64,000 nucleotides of DNA. Source: Pyrocephalus nanus (lineage: Eukaryota > Chordata > Aves > Passeriformes > Tyrannidae). Made by a program: the position numbers and the translations under genes. The DNA lies in the NCBI GenBank assembly GCA_038380795.1, contig CM076275.1:6667001-6731000 (forward strand), read 5' to 3'. Below the pieces are notes generated by a model. That model saw only the letters and a program-made list of their open reading frames with translations. It was not told where the DNA came from and did no database searches. Of the stretch, positions 10,284 through 22,219 are shown in pieces. Numbering within the stretch: position 1 is the stretch's first letter; each line of letters starts with the position of its first letter.

Positions 10284-12395
10284 ATAGTTTGACAGGTAGC
10301 GCTGGGAATGTAATTACCTAAAGGAGCAGTTCTGTCCCTGGACAACCCCTGTCTTAAGGATCACAGAAGTAATTGCTGGAAGCCCTAGCACCATGTGTAC
10401 TTCAGGAGCTGTCCTGGTCTGATAATTGAAGCCTGGGTCCTGGTAACTTTAGCTGAGCACTGCAGAGCCAGCACACACCAATCTAAAGATGCTCTTCCTT
10501 AGGGAGCTCTCTAGGATGCATAAAAGAACCTTGAAGAGGTAGGGCTTTGGAAAGCCCTAACAAATTTGTTAGTGACTATTAGATACTTTGCTCTACAACA
10601 GTATCTCTTGAGACCAGAAAAATCCTTTTGGCTCTTCAGGTTTTCAGTTAAGGTACCAAAAGTCTCCATTTCATACATTTTTATTATGAAATTTATTGTC
10701 ACAGTTGCTGACTAATTTGATGGTTAACTGAGGGGTGATGCTCTAAGAAATACCTAGGATTTTGCAAAGGTCCAAATTGCTGCCTGGTAAAAGTCACTGA
10801 CTCAAATCATGTTGGTGTGGCTTCTGTTTTCCTCTTCCTGACCTCTACCTCCTGATAGACACAAATGCGACTTACCTTCTAGTGCTGGCATGCTGATTTT
10901 CTGTGGCTAGGGGACTGTATTTGGAAGCATAAAACTGCTGTACATGTTTAGATGTGATGCAAATAATTATGCATGTCTGATGAAGGGAAATTAAAACATA
11001 CTGAAAGTGTTTGGAAATAAAAGAGAATGTATGCAGCCAAGTGTCAGCTGGGAATGGAGAGTTCTTGTTGGCATCGTTTAATGGGAACCCTCCAGTTTGT
11101 TGTTTCTGTGGTGAATATATAGAAAACAGCAGGAACTAGAAAGGCAGGGTTGCTGGAGGTGAATGGGCGGGGATATGGCTGCCTTTTACTTCTGGGAGAA
11201 AAGGGACAGTGAAGTGAGCAGCATTTCTGATGATGGGCTGACACCCCCCTCAGTCTTTGCCTCCAAGTTGGTGGGAAGGTGCTGGCAGAGACTCTGCTGG
11301 CACTGGTCTTCTCTAAGAAAGGTCTTATTCCTTCACCACAGAAAATGCCATCTGCTGTTTTCTCCTGACTGGCCAGTTGATAACATGGAGAATTTTTTTA
11401 TTTTTTACTTTTTCTCTCTCTGCTATATGGGGTAAGTAGAGCTCCACTGCTATCTTGCCAGACAAGCTCGGTGTTTTGACATTAGTGGCCGCCTGTGGAA
11501 GTGGCCTCTTTGCAGAGATTTCCCCTCTTCTTTTCTTCCCAATGCTGTTAATGCTTTCCAATCTCAGTGCTCTGAGAGAAGGAACACTTCAATTTTCATT
11601 AGATGTGGTATAAAAACTTAGACTGGGGTAACCCCCAAGCTGATGTGTCCTCAGTCTGTGTTGTGATGATGCCATCACCCTCACAGAACCAAAGCATTCT
11701 CAGTAAGGACTGTAGAGGAAATATAAATAAAGAGAATCAAGGAAGTTTTTTAGACCCTTTGCATTTTATGTATCAAATTGGGCGCTGACTGCCACTGCAG
11801 CTGCTGGGTAACACCTTCCAAAGTGTTACTGACTTTATGACTGCAGTAGAGGGGGGTTGTAAGTCTTTCCCTGCACTTTTGTCCTACCCTCAGGGGTGAC
11901 AACAAAACACAGAGGATCACTGAAAGTTTCCCCTGGAATGCTCTTTAAAGAAAAATGTGGCAAAACAACATTAAAAAAAGTCTTTCTCCTTGTCAGCAAC
12001 CTCTCCTTGGCTTGGGAGCTCGGGAAAGGAGGTTGGGCAGCCCTGCACTCTGCTTGCTTTCTCTCTGGGAGGAATTTCTAGTTGTTAATGATTAATTCAA
12101 ACGTTTCTTGTCATGAGTACAGTGTGCACAGAGTGATAAATCTGTGGTGGGTTAGAGGTGGAGGTTGCTCAGTGCTGACAATTAGTTTGAGCCACAGGCT
12201 TTGCTTTCATTGGCATTTTCACAGCATTAACCTGGACCTTGTCAATTAAAATCCAGACACATTTTGATGAGGGACATCTTCTTCTAATGATAATTGTAAT
12301 AATATCACTTTTCTTCATTTAAAACCTGTCAAACAGGCATGTTTCCTGGAAAATAACTGCCCAGTTTTCACATTGCCTAAATAACTAGGAAGTAT
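10284..12395. other. Noncoding stretch, minor inverted repeat
   Basis: A perfect 7+7 bp inverted repeat (GTAACAC and GTGTTAC, 8-base spacer) lies at 11808-11829. On the minus strand a donor-like AAG/GTAAGT lies at about 10875 with no convincing acceptor. Open frames of 60 to 90 codons at 11044-11788 have no recognisable product. Confidence 0.5.
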
Positions 12396-12600
12396 CTTCC
12401 ACTTTTTTGAGCTGACATTTCATCACCAATAACTAAAAGCATATGAGGCCAGAGCTGTTAATCTTCGAACACTTACCGACTTCAGTCAAGGTAATTTGAC
12501 TTTATCTGCTAAAATAAGCAGGTTTATTAGCCTTCACTTTGGAGGCTAATAAACATTTGATAATTGCCTGAAGTCGTTGATGGGGATTTATACTATTAAG
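12396..12600. promoter_or_regulatory. Nested hairpin block, conserved-element-like
   Basis: GTTTATTAGCC (12522-12532) and GGCTAATAAAC (12544-12554) are a perfect 11 bp inverted repeat with an 11-base loop. Outside it CGACTTCAG (12477-12485) and CTGAAGTCG (12568-12576) are a second perfect 9 bp pair in the same register. A third small pair (CTGCT and AGCAG) sits on the left arm. Arms are unequal in length, so a folded RNA would have a bulge on the left side. The CpG in each outer arm is preserved on both sides. No match to a microRNA I know. Confidence 0.45.
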
Positions 12601-14929
12601 CTCTTCTAACTGTTTGACAGCATAGCTCCAGAGCATGTCCTAGGCAGTGATCCATTTCTGCAGCTCACCTGTTCATTAGGTGGAGGAGGAAGCCTTGTGT
12701 AAAGGTTGATTAAGGAACTTGTCTGAGATGCACAGGAAGTCTTCAGTAGAATAAAACTCACAAACCCTGTTTCTGATCTTGTATATATACTGCAGTGGGG
12801 GGTTTTATGTGTTTATGTGTCTGTAAATAGTCCATTTAGAATCTCTCTCCGGCCACAAAAATGAGTGTTTAATAGTTGGAATGGGAGTGATATATCAGGT
12901 ATCAATTGGAAAGCCATTGGGGCTTTATTTTAGCATGGCATGAAAAATAACAAAGTGAAAATCATGTTTAGCTTTACATAGAAAAATACTATTTATTTTT
13001 CTGAGTGAGGAGCAAAAAGCTGTACCAAGTAACATTATCTAGATTCTGCAATGTGTTTGATCTGAGCTTATCTATGTGGGTGGAAAACACTGCACTTTTT
13101 ATTTCGATGTTCCCTGGATCGCTGGGCTTTAGTCAGGTCACATATATTTGTTTCCTTTATTTGTCATCTCCTTCTTTAAAATTAGGTTCTTCAAGTGGTC
13201 AGCCCTTGTGTATTTAAAAACCTCATCAGTATGACAAACTTGCTTCTCCTCTGGTCCTTCTCTGAGAGCTGTAGAAGGATCTCTGATTAATTACGAGCAC
13301 CTCTAGATGATGCCACAATGTAATTAACAATAACCAAGCTTATTTCTGTAACAACTGGAATAATGTCATCAGCTGTTCACAGTGCAAAATTCAGGGCATA
13401 GCATGGACTCTGAGTAAGAAATCCAGGCACCAAATACCACACTGAAAAAAGGTTGAGCAATGATAACTGAGAAGTAAATGGGATTGGGCTGCTGTGACTG
13501 TATTCTGGAAGGTTATAGTTGTGCTTTTAGTAAATGCAAAGAGTAATCCACCTACTCTGGTAGGGCTCTTCTTTTCCCTTTCCAGTATGAACTGGCAAGC
13601 CTGTAATCTGCATTCTGGTGCATATAGAAATTGAACTTACAACTGCATAGCTTGAAGGCTGGGAATATTATCAGATAGCTTTCCAGTGAGCCTTTATCAA
13701 CTGAGCTGTATATCTCACTGCTCTCATTTTTTTAAGAGTGCATTTATAAGCATTAGGGGTGATCAATAAAACCTGACCTACCTTTGCAAGCTAAATAGGT
13801 CTGATTTGAAACTACCAGACTTAAAAAGATTAAGATTTGCTAACAGTGATTTAAGGGCAAGTGAGATCCATTTACATGCCATTTCTTTTCCACTGTTGAG
13901 GTTTGAATTGCATTGGAAAATCTGTCATATTGCATGTTGAAGCATGGCAGCTAACACTTTATTGAGCATGTCTTTATGAAGGAGCTGCCTTCATACCCTG
14001 CATTTCACTATACCTTACTGAAAACATAATGTAATTAATAGATATGGAACAACTCTAATTGTGTAGAGTGAAATGTCTGTGAACTTGGACTCTAAACAGT
14101 GTTTTCTATTTGTTACTTTTGGTCTTCAGGGGCAGAAAAGGAATGTAGAATTAAAAAACCCAACAAACAAACAAAGAGATGCTAAAGAATAATTTAAAAA
14201 TATATCTGTTGTTTAACCCTTTGAGGATGGTGTGGAAGTGGAGGCTGGAAGAGCAACACTTCCCCAAAATGCAGGTCTGTCTGGGTGTGAGGAAGGGCCA
14301 GATTGATGCTGTAGAGTAGTCTTTTATTTCCCCATCTCATCACTTTTAAGCATTTAATTTAAGAACCAGAAAACTATGTCGAGTGGTCTTGCATCATGAA
14401 AGGCAGGTTTGGTTATACGAATGAAATACTTCATTGCCTTAAAGTTAGTCTGAAAGGTCTTATAATAAGTAGGTCATTGAGTCAAATGTAGCAAAATAAA
14501 ACCTTCTGGCAAGAATGCTCTATCCTGAAGATGGTATCTTTGTTACAAAAAACTTGTTTAGGACATTTTAAATATTGTTATGGGATTCATTTGTCCAGCT
14601 ATCTGTCTGTTGGGCTAGTTTTGGTTCCTGTGGTATGTGGATAATAGATAATTATGCACCAGCTGCTCTTCCTCTCCTCTGCATGGTTCATATTTAGAGC
14701 AAGAGGTGTATGGGCTCAATAAAAGCCATGAGAAGGCACTGTTGCTCAGGTATTGATGGATGCCTCTATTCTTCTACATGGAGTTTGTGTGTGTTAATTT
14801 TGACTTAAGCTTGTGTGCATGCGTGCTCATCCTCTGTTGGACTGCTTATTAATAAACATAATAACTAATGAACCATTTTGTTCATAAATGGTTTTATCTG
14901 TCTTTATGACCCTAGTTTGAGAACTTACC
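12601..14929. other. Noncoding stretch, nothing recognised
   Basis: AT-rich. An acceptor-like CTTTTCCCTTTCCAG ends at about 13585 but has no donor partner. A 7+7 bp inverted repeat (AACCATT and AATGGTT) is at 14871-14893. No repeat family recognised. Confidence 0.5.
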
Positions 14930-15075
14930 ATGCTCAGTGTTGGAGAGCGAGGTCACACATGGCAGTCCTTGGCCCAAAGAGCTTCTGTGTTAAAAATCGA
15001 AGTATAGTGGGAGAAGGAGACACGATTGCCAGCAAGTGTGGAGGGAACAGATGGAGCACAGCGGTGGAGATGAAG
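14930..15075 (+). repeat. Ancient amniote repeat relic (L3-type)
   Basis: GGCAGTCCTTGGCCCAAAGA followed by GCTTCTGTGTTAAAAATCGA matches, in order, the ancient amniote repeat motif CAGTCCCTGCCCCAAAGAGC, TTACAGTCTAAATAGAC; further on GGAGGGAACAGATGGAGCAC lines up with the GGGGAAACAGAGGCACAGAG block. An open frame of 99 codons (14878-15177) runs through it and is explained by the relic rather than by a gene. Boundaries are approximate. Confidence 0.4.
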
Positions 15076-15636
15076 GGTGTGCAGAGCTTCATGTACTGTG
15101 GGGCACTGATGATCAAAACTCCTCTTTGTTGTGGTGCCTGTACGAGGCTCACAGCAATCAGGGATTTGGTTTGCTGAGACTAACTCCTGCCTTGTTAACT
15201 ACTACTTCTTGATTATTTCTGTCTATATCCATCTGCTGCCTCTTTGCTGTTAGAGCTGCAAATTCCTTAGGGTTCAGACAGATTTTTCTTTTACTGTTTG
15301 AGCAGTACCAAATTCAGTGGAATTCTGGCCCAGGGTTAGTGCTGGTAGTTGTTAGCAGTGGCATTTACACATGAAAATAAGGCATTAGGAAAACAATTAT
15401 TTTCGCGTTCTGATTATCTTTATTTGCATTGCAACATCCTCTGAATCACTGAAACTGAAAAAATTATTTAAATTAAAATACATGATTAAAATGATTATTA
15501 TAATGTTCTCTACCACAAATAGTTCCATTCAGGAAATGCAATTTCTTTTTGGTATGTGGTTGCTTGTATATACATCTGCATTTGTCTGGCAGATAGATTT
15601 TATCCTACAGCCTCTGGCTGTTGCTTTCCTAGGTGC
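15076..15636. other. Noncoding stretch, nothing recognised
   Basis: AT-rich sequence at about 15400-15510 with TTATTTAAATTAAAAT-type words; nothing recognised. Confidence 0.5.
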
Positions 15637-16720
15637 TTATTCATGTTTAATATAGCCCTCCCACGTATTTGCATACATAAATACACACTTCCTTTTTTTT
15701 TTTTTTCTTTTTAACACCTGTTTGCATCTTTTAATTATAGATTGACCCTGAGGCTGTCGGCTCTGGGGTTTGTGCAGCCGCAGGTAGCTGGATGTTACAT
15801 ATTGTTCTTCTTTCCTAAGACCTGAGCCTGCTTCACACTGACCTGCCAGCTGAAGTTTCCCCTTCTGGCACCACGCCACAGCTAAGTGCCTTTCAGCGAG
15901 TTCTCGGCTATAATCCTGAGCTGATTTCTGGGATGCAATTCACTGCTCCGGTTATCATATCAAAAGGGGAGTGATTTATATTTCCTGCACGTCTCCTTGT
16001 TGCCAGCCTTGGAGAGCGCTGCAGAGGGAAAGTTAATGTAATTTGATAAAATAACAAAAATGAGCCTATTTACAGTGTTGCGTCTTACGCTGTGGAGAAA
16101 TTTGATACAGGCACCAAGTTGGCACTAAGTACAAATTTAGGCTGTGCACAGAGATTAATTTTGGGGCTTTATTTGGCTCCCAGGGGAAAAATAGGAAGAT
16201 TGTCCCTAAAGGCTGAACGTGTGGAGAGCTGTATATCCACCTTTGTGCACCACAAAATATATCTTTATCTTGATTTCTTATTGTGTTGTCCCTTCAAAGT
16301 CGCCCTCCTCCCGATACTCATCGTGAGTAGTGCCTGCATAACACATTATCTTTGGTTTTTATCTGACCCCCCTCAGCCCTCCACAGTTTCCTCGCTGAAA
16401 AGGCACTGAGCAGTCACACCAGCATCATTTGTACAAAGGGGAACACTTTGTGTTGAGGTATTTTAAGCACGTTCATACGGGAAATGCCACAGGGCTGGCA
16501 GGGCTGCAGTGTTTGCTGCTGATGCGCTTTCAGCTGCCGCTATTTGTATGCAGGAGCAGAGGCGGTGGTGGCTTCGCATTCATTTCCTGTGTATCAATTA
16601 CTTATTAGTAATCCACAAGCCCAATTAAGGAGCTGGAGGTGGGATGTAATGCTGAGAGTGTGGCCGTGCTTCTCTCAGTTTTAGTCTGGGGAGGGAAGGG
16701 ATGCATCTGCTGCAGGTGAC
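15637..16720. promoter_or_regulatory. Best candidate conserved noncoding (enhancer) cluster
   Basis: About 1.1 kb keeps some 25 CpGs in otherwise CpG-depleted DNA, spread evenly rather than in one island (for example TGCGTCTTACGCTG at 16080-16093, CGCCCTCCTCCCGATACTCA at 16301-16320, GCACGTTCATACGGG at 16467-16481, GATGCGCTTTCAGCTGCCGC at 16521-16540). It alternates these with AT-rich factor-like words: GATTTATATTT, AATTTGATAAAATAAC, GATTAATTTTGG, and the run of CAATTACTTATTAGTAAT and CCCAATTAAGG at 16596-16628. A T14 run (15693-15706) lies near its left edge. A 105-codon plus-strand frame (16092-16409) lies within it but has no recognisable domain. CpG retention and motif mix suggest purifying selection; no alignment was possible. 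Confidence 0.42.
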
Positions 16721-18393
16721 CAAACGGGTGATGTTACTTATCTCTGAGACAGATTCCTGCAGTCTTGTCTAACTTTGGCTTAATTTCCTATTTTTTATAA
16801 GCATTTTTTCTTGGACATATTGACTGTGCTGCAATGAGAGGTTGTGTTAAAGGGACACTCCATGAAAACATAGTGGGCAAAGTGCTCCTGGATTTACTGC
16901 ACCTTGTCTTTCTCCTTTGAGGTTCTGATATTGTATACTTGCAGCTGCAAGTAGAAAAGTATGTACTAGTTTCATAAGCCTTCCAGCACTGGCAACAGCT
17001 CCTCTGCAGGGTTTGTAGTCCCAGGTCAGTTCTTTTTAGGAATTTGTGAGTAGGGGTCACCAAAATTCACCTTCAGGTTCTTCAGGACAGAATATGCTTT
17101 CCGTCCCATTTCACTTCCCTTTTCTTCCTCCCATCTCAGCAAAGAGAGATCTTTGTTCATGCCTACATTTTACCTGGATTTAAAAGCTTTGCAGCTCTGT
17201 GTAGTTCTCCCTTAACTTTAGCAAATTGTTTAAAAGCAGATCATAAAGTCTGACCACACCAGGAAAATATCACTATCTCACCTTGATAAGTTTGTGTGCC
17301 TGACCTCCTCTTCCTCCTAACCTTGACTACTGCTTCTTGTCACCTTTGATTTCATCTTTTCCTTTTCTGTTTTCCCCCCTTTCCCTGTACTGTCTATGAG
17401 GATTTGCACTGCCCGATGTTATCACCTCACCACGCTGTTTGAATCTTAATGCAAGTGCCCTGGGACGAGATTACACTCACCCTCCAAACTGATACATCTC
17501 TTTCAATGTATGGTGTCCAAAGAGAAGACCGTTTCTGGATCCTGGAAATTAAAACCAGCATGTTCACATGTTACTTTACCGAGAAAAAATGTAAACTTCA
17601 GTGGAAATCAGGCCACAGCATGGATACATACAGCAGGTCAGGGCACTTCCCTGCATAACTTATCCATGATGAAAAGGGAAGCTCTGCATCTTTCTGTCCC
17701 TCTCACTCTGATTTCCCCTATTCTGTTTTTTTAAGAACTGATTTCCTTAGGGAGTTGTTAATGTTCAGGGCTTCTTACCCCTGACATTTTGGACAATGAT
17801 GTGACAACACAAGTGCATCTATTACTCTTCTGCTGGAAGCTGACTAAAGCTAAGGACTTGATGGATAATGGCCACATTTTCCAGCAGCGCCTCATGTACA
17901 TGTGAGAAGAATGACTGAGTGACCTGCATATAAAACCAAACTCTGTCAGGCACAAAGTCAGAGCGCAGAACCAGGAGAGAAGACTGAGAACATGAGCTTT
18001 TCACCATGAAAAGCTTATTTTGCACCATATATTTTGCTCCCCTTCTCTCTGTTGGTGGCAATCTGGTGCTTTCTGTGTTGTGGCAGTGCAGGTTGTGGTG
18101 TGGCAATGTGTAATCTCCTTTATGGAAAGGGAGGACAAAGCGCAGCAGGCTCATATGGCATGGGGAGCTTTGAGAGAAGGAGGCTGCACACCTGAAAACA
18201 GCATCACATCAGCCAAAGAAATCTGATTCTCCTCTGCCTGGAGTAGTCAATTTACACTTCTGCAAATTGAATGTAAAACAGCTCTGGCTGGGAGCTTGCA
18301 TTTGGTGCTGCTGTGGGGGCCCTTCAGCGAGAAGGGGAGAGAGCTGGCTGGGCCACTAGACCTGGAAGTCAGAGGCCATTTGAGCATCGTGGC
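16721..18393. other. Noncoding stretch with pyrimidine-rich patches
   Basis: C/T-rich patches with acceptor-like ends occur at about 17098-17140 (ends CCCATCTCAG) and 17300-17390. None has a donor at exon distance. The minus-strand open frames of 65 and 110 codons near 17758-18154 overlap in different frames and show no domain. Confidence 0.5.
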
Positions 18394-18408
18394 CCACCAG
18401 GGTGCTCT
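18394..18408 (+). promoter_or_regulatory. CTCF-like binding site
   Basis: CCACCAGGGTGCTCT matches 13 of 15 positions of the CTCF core CCASYAGRKGGCRSY, including the invariant CCA and AG. The two mismatches are both T where G or purine is expected. The same bases form a small inverted repeat, CCAGGG with CCCTGG. If used, its orientation is plus. It lies in the GC-richest local stretch (about 18290-18620), which also has a G-rich run at 18553-18575. Confidence 0.4.
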
Positions 18409-21400
18409 GCCCTGGCAGGTGAGGTGTGCTGGTCGGATTCTGTGTGTTTGGTGCTTTGCTGGCTGCTGTAGACCTTCTGCTGAAACTGATACTGCTCTGC
18501 TTTATATCTCACAGTGTAGACTTGCTAGAGCTGATTTTGAACTCATACAGTTGAGAGGGGTGGGGAGGAAGGGGGGTTACAGTGGGGCAGGGCTGGGGTC
18601 CTCTCCCCTCCCAGTTCCCCAGCACTCAGCATGATCCCCCTGACCATGAATATTAGATGGACTTTTAGGCTCAGAGAGTAGTTTACAGGTGAGATTTCTG
18701 TGACATTTCATTCTTGCTGTTGTAGCAGCCCAAGGTACAGTGTTGCATCAGGAGAGGACTGTACTCCAAGCAGACCTCTAATGTTCAGTTTTCACAGAGG
18801 ACACATTTGTGTTTGTGAACAAACAGAGAGTTGCAGTGTGCCAACAAAAGAAAGTAACAGAGTGGAAAAAACTGATCCCAGGTTGAGTATCTGTTTCTGG
18901 AAGATATTTTCTGTGAAAAATTCACTGGCTTCTCTGTGCTTCAGATTTTCCATCTTTCATGGGGTACTCCCTCACTCTTACCTGGAATTTGGGGAAGACT
19001 AGTGCCCTCTGTAGCACTGCCTGCTCTCATACTCGTTCTTCAGTTTTTATAAGGCAACAATGTCTGCACAACTTCCTTTTATCTGCCTAATGTGGATTAT
19101 AATTGCAATAACATTTACTTCGAGTGAAATAGGGTGCTGTAGCTGTGACTGGCATCTGCAAATAATCAAAGAACAGGAAAAAAAATCACAGTAATGTTCT
19201 CCAAAGAAATTATCATGTCCCATGTACCTTATTATAGAACACAAGAAACTTGTGGCTGTAACAGGGAGGTTGATAAATGTCCCCACTGTTGCAACATTAA
19301 AACCTAATTGCCTCTGGGTTTCTTGATTACCTCCAACACAGCTGTCATGTTGCCCCTTTGAAAAAATGAACTGACATCACATGCACAAACTTCAAAAGGT
19401 CTGGTTGTTGGGGTTTTTTTCTAGAAAGACAAAATTGTTCTCAAGCAGTCTGTCATGTGTTTTCCAAACTTGTTGGAATAATGCACTGAACTGGGGACCT
19501 GTTGCTTCTATATCCAAGTCAAGTGATTATTCAGGTTTCCTGTCAGACTTGGGCACATCAGGACTCCTGACAGTGTTTTGTACTTGCTGCCTTCATAGGT
19601 AAGAATATTATTTATTAGTGTGGCTGGAGAAGGGGCTCTGTGTTCCCAGAATGTAATTCTCCCTCTCGCTGCAGGAAAGGTGTCTTTGGAACCCTCACTG
19701 CCTCCTGTTGTGCCCCCTGTGAAATGGGAGCAGTGTTGTTGTTCTTTCATATTGTATGTGCTGAGTTCTTCATCCTGGAACAGTGTGTTGCTGCTGTTCA
19801 AAATGGGCCCATTTTCCAAGAGAAGAAAGAAAGTAATACAAGAATAGTAAAAATAGATTATTTTCTGAGCTTTTAACAAGTACAGACTCACTTTCCAAAT
19901 AACCCAATATAGTTCTCCCTTTAATGGGAAATATTTTGAACTTACCGTGATCCTCAGAATAGCCACTGATTGATAAGGAGGATTTTCAGGACATTAATTA
20001 CCCAGATCCCTGTGGCTTTTGGTAGGAGTTTAGCCCTTTGTGGCTTTATTATTAATCTTTGCTTGGCTTCATGTCCCAAGCAGACACATGTGCTACACAT
20101 GCAGCCCCGGCATGGTGGCCGTGGTAGCCCCAGCTATGGCACCACCGTGGTTTTAAAGCTCAGTGAACTATTCTGGGCTGATCAGGACTGCTACACTTGA
20201 GGTTTTTTAGTGGCTGAGAGGGGGAAATGGCTCAATTTTAGGTTCAGTTGTCATTCCTGTGAGAGTTGAAATGAGATTTTTATGATGAGCAAAGTGGATG
20301 TAAAAGTGAACACTTCAGAAAAGCTTCAAAAGGCCGAGTATTCGGTCAAATACTTTCTGGATGATCTTTCTGCTTAGCATATAGGAGGTATGGCTGGCAG
20401 GGGTCAGTTGAGGGCAGGATGAGGGTTAGTGTTGTGGCAGGACTTTGGCCTCACAGTCTGGTCCAGGGCTGGTGGAGATGAGGGGATGTGCAGAAAGCAC
20501 AAGGTCTCATCTGGATCTGTACTTGCCCATCTTTTGGAGCCTGCTGGGCACAGCCTGAGCATTGCTTTCCTACCCTGGTGCAGTGGGAGATTGCAGATGG
20601 CAAAGATTTGGAGGGATTTGTTTAGTTTGAAAACAAATCTTCCTCTCTCCTCCAAATAATTTATGTTTATTTTTGAAGGGGAAAAAGCAATCAGCGAGCT
20701 AAAAACAGCGTAGTGATGACAAGTTGGTGATGCCTAGCCTATTCCAGAAGGCTTCCTTGTGTGTAGTACAAAGTGTTTCTGTTTGTGCAAATGAATTGCT
20801 AAAAAAGAAAACAGCTCATAGTCTTTTCAAAGCCATGCTGAGACTGAAAAAGCCAAAGAGGGAAGGAGGAAAATACCCCCAAATGTCTGAAATGGTGCAT
20901 GGTGTCACCCTGGGGGGACTCAGTCACTTGCAGGGGATCAGAAGAGGGGTTTGCTTGGGGATCAGGATTGGTCTTCAACCAACTAGCCCACCTTGATTGC
21001 AGCTGGAAGGTTGGGAGGAAATTTTACATCTTTTCTGAAGGTGAAGAGGGAATTGGTCACTGTTGGAATGAGCAACCCCCTGCATGAGTCTTGCAGGTGC
21101 ATATGCAGGGGGAGAGGGAGTGTGAAATGCAGCAGGGCGCCAGCTGGCAGACATGGTGATAGTCCTGTAAATGGAAATGTTTGCAAGTGAGAAAAGATGA
21201 ATGTGTGTATGTGCTTGTAGGATCCTTGTTATCATGTTATCTTGGGTCTTTAGGGACGAAATAGCCACTCATGCATGGAGAGTAAACAGACACACAGTAT
21301 GTATAAATAATGTGTGGAAGAGCAGCTTCTGAATACAATTTCCATCATTATTTTAAAAAGGGCTACTTAGGCAAATTATTATAATTCCAGTGACACTAAT

Positions 21401-21877
21401 GCATCGGTAATTAGGATGGGAAATGGAAATATATTCTACGGAAATGATCTTGATATTTCACCCATCCAATTGTACAGTAGTCTTCTTGAAGAATAAGCTG
21501 TCATTTGCCCAGTTTTTTGGAAGGCTATAATTTAGCTGATTTAAAACAAATAATCAAGAAAATTACCCTGGAGAACTCCATGTTGGATGGAGAACACCAA
21601 GTTAAGAATAATATAATTAGTAGTGCTTTTGCTGCCTTTACTGTATCTTGTCTTAGTGTGGCTGATTATGTAAATAGTTATAATAATTCTGTCTTTCTTG
21701 GCATCAGTGGCATCCCATGAGCTCGGTCCTTTTCTGGGTTCAATGAAACCACATGGCTGCTATTTTGCCATAGATGCTTTTGCTGCTCCCTTTGGAGAGC
21801 TCTTCTTTAGCATTCCAGTCTTTCAAAACTGTTTCCATAACTAACAGAAACTTAAATGTATTTACTAGAGCACAAGT
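18409..21877. other. Noncoding stretch, nothing recognised
   Basis: Contains a 152-codon minus-strand open frame (19508-19966), opposed on the plus strand by two further overlapping frames; no domain, signal peptide or repeat family is recognisable. AT-rich words near 21330-21480 are unstructured. Confidence 0.5.
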
Positions 21878-22219
21878 CTGGTGGGGAGCAGCTGGGGGAA
21901 CTGGGGGTGCTTATCCTGGAGAAAAGGAGGCCAAGGTTGGGAGGTCAGTCTGTTCTAGATAACAAGCCATAGGATGAGAGGAAAGGAGCCTCAAGTTGCA
22001 TGAGGGGAGATTCAGGCTGGAAATTCGGAAGAATTTCTTCACCAAGAGGGTCGTCAAGGACTGGAACAGGCTGCCCAGTCACCATCCCTGGAGGTGTCTA
22101 AAAGATGTGTAGGTGTGGCACTTGGGGAAATGTTAATAGTGGACTTGGCAGTGCTGGGTAAACAGTTGGACTTCATAATCTTAAAGGTCTTTCTCAGCCT
22201 AAAAGATTCTGTGATTCTA
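21878..22219 (+). mobile_element. CR1 LINE 3'-end fragment, internally deleted
   Basis: The plus strand reads in the CR1 sense direction: GGGGAGCAGCTGGGGGAACT, CCTGGAGAAAAGGAGGCC, ATAACAAGCCATAGGATGAG, GAAGAATTTCTTCACCAAGA, GACTGGAACAGGCTGCCCAG, TCACCATCCCTGGAGGTGTC, GTGGCACTTGGGGAAATG, ATCTTAAAGGTCTTTCTCAG, ending in AAAAGATTCTGTGATTCTAA with the terminal ATTCT-type repeat. Compared with the usual CR1 tail it lacks the stretch about a Tyr-rich CTACAACTACCTGAAAGGAG block after the GGAGGCC, and the GGGAGGTGGTGGAG block before TCACCATCC. It therefore has two internal deletions besides the 5' truncation. Confidence 0.95.

Noticed and set aside
14931..15152. Minus-strand donor ATG/GTAAGT at the end of an open frame
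   Set aside because: The frame stops before the donor and the interval is explained by an ancient repeat relic.
16092..16409. 105-codon plus-strand frame inside the enhancer-like cluster
   Set aside because: No domain and no splice signals around it; noncoding constraint explains the region better, though codon conservation was not tested.
19705..19725. Reverse-strand ACAGGGGGCAC as a CTCF site
   Set aside because: The left half of the consensus (CCASY) is absent.
19508..19966. 152-codon minus-strand open frame
   Set aside because: No recognisable family; overlapping frames are open on the opposite strand; length is within chance expectation for 64 kb in six frames.
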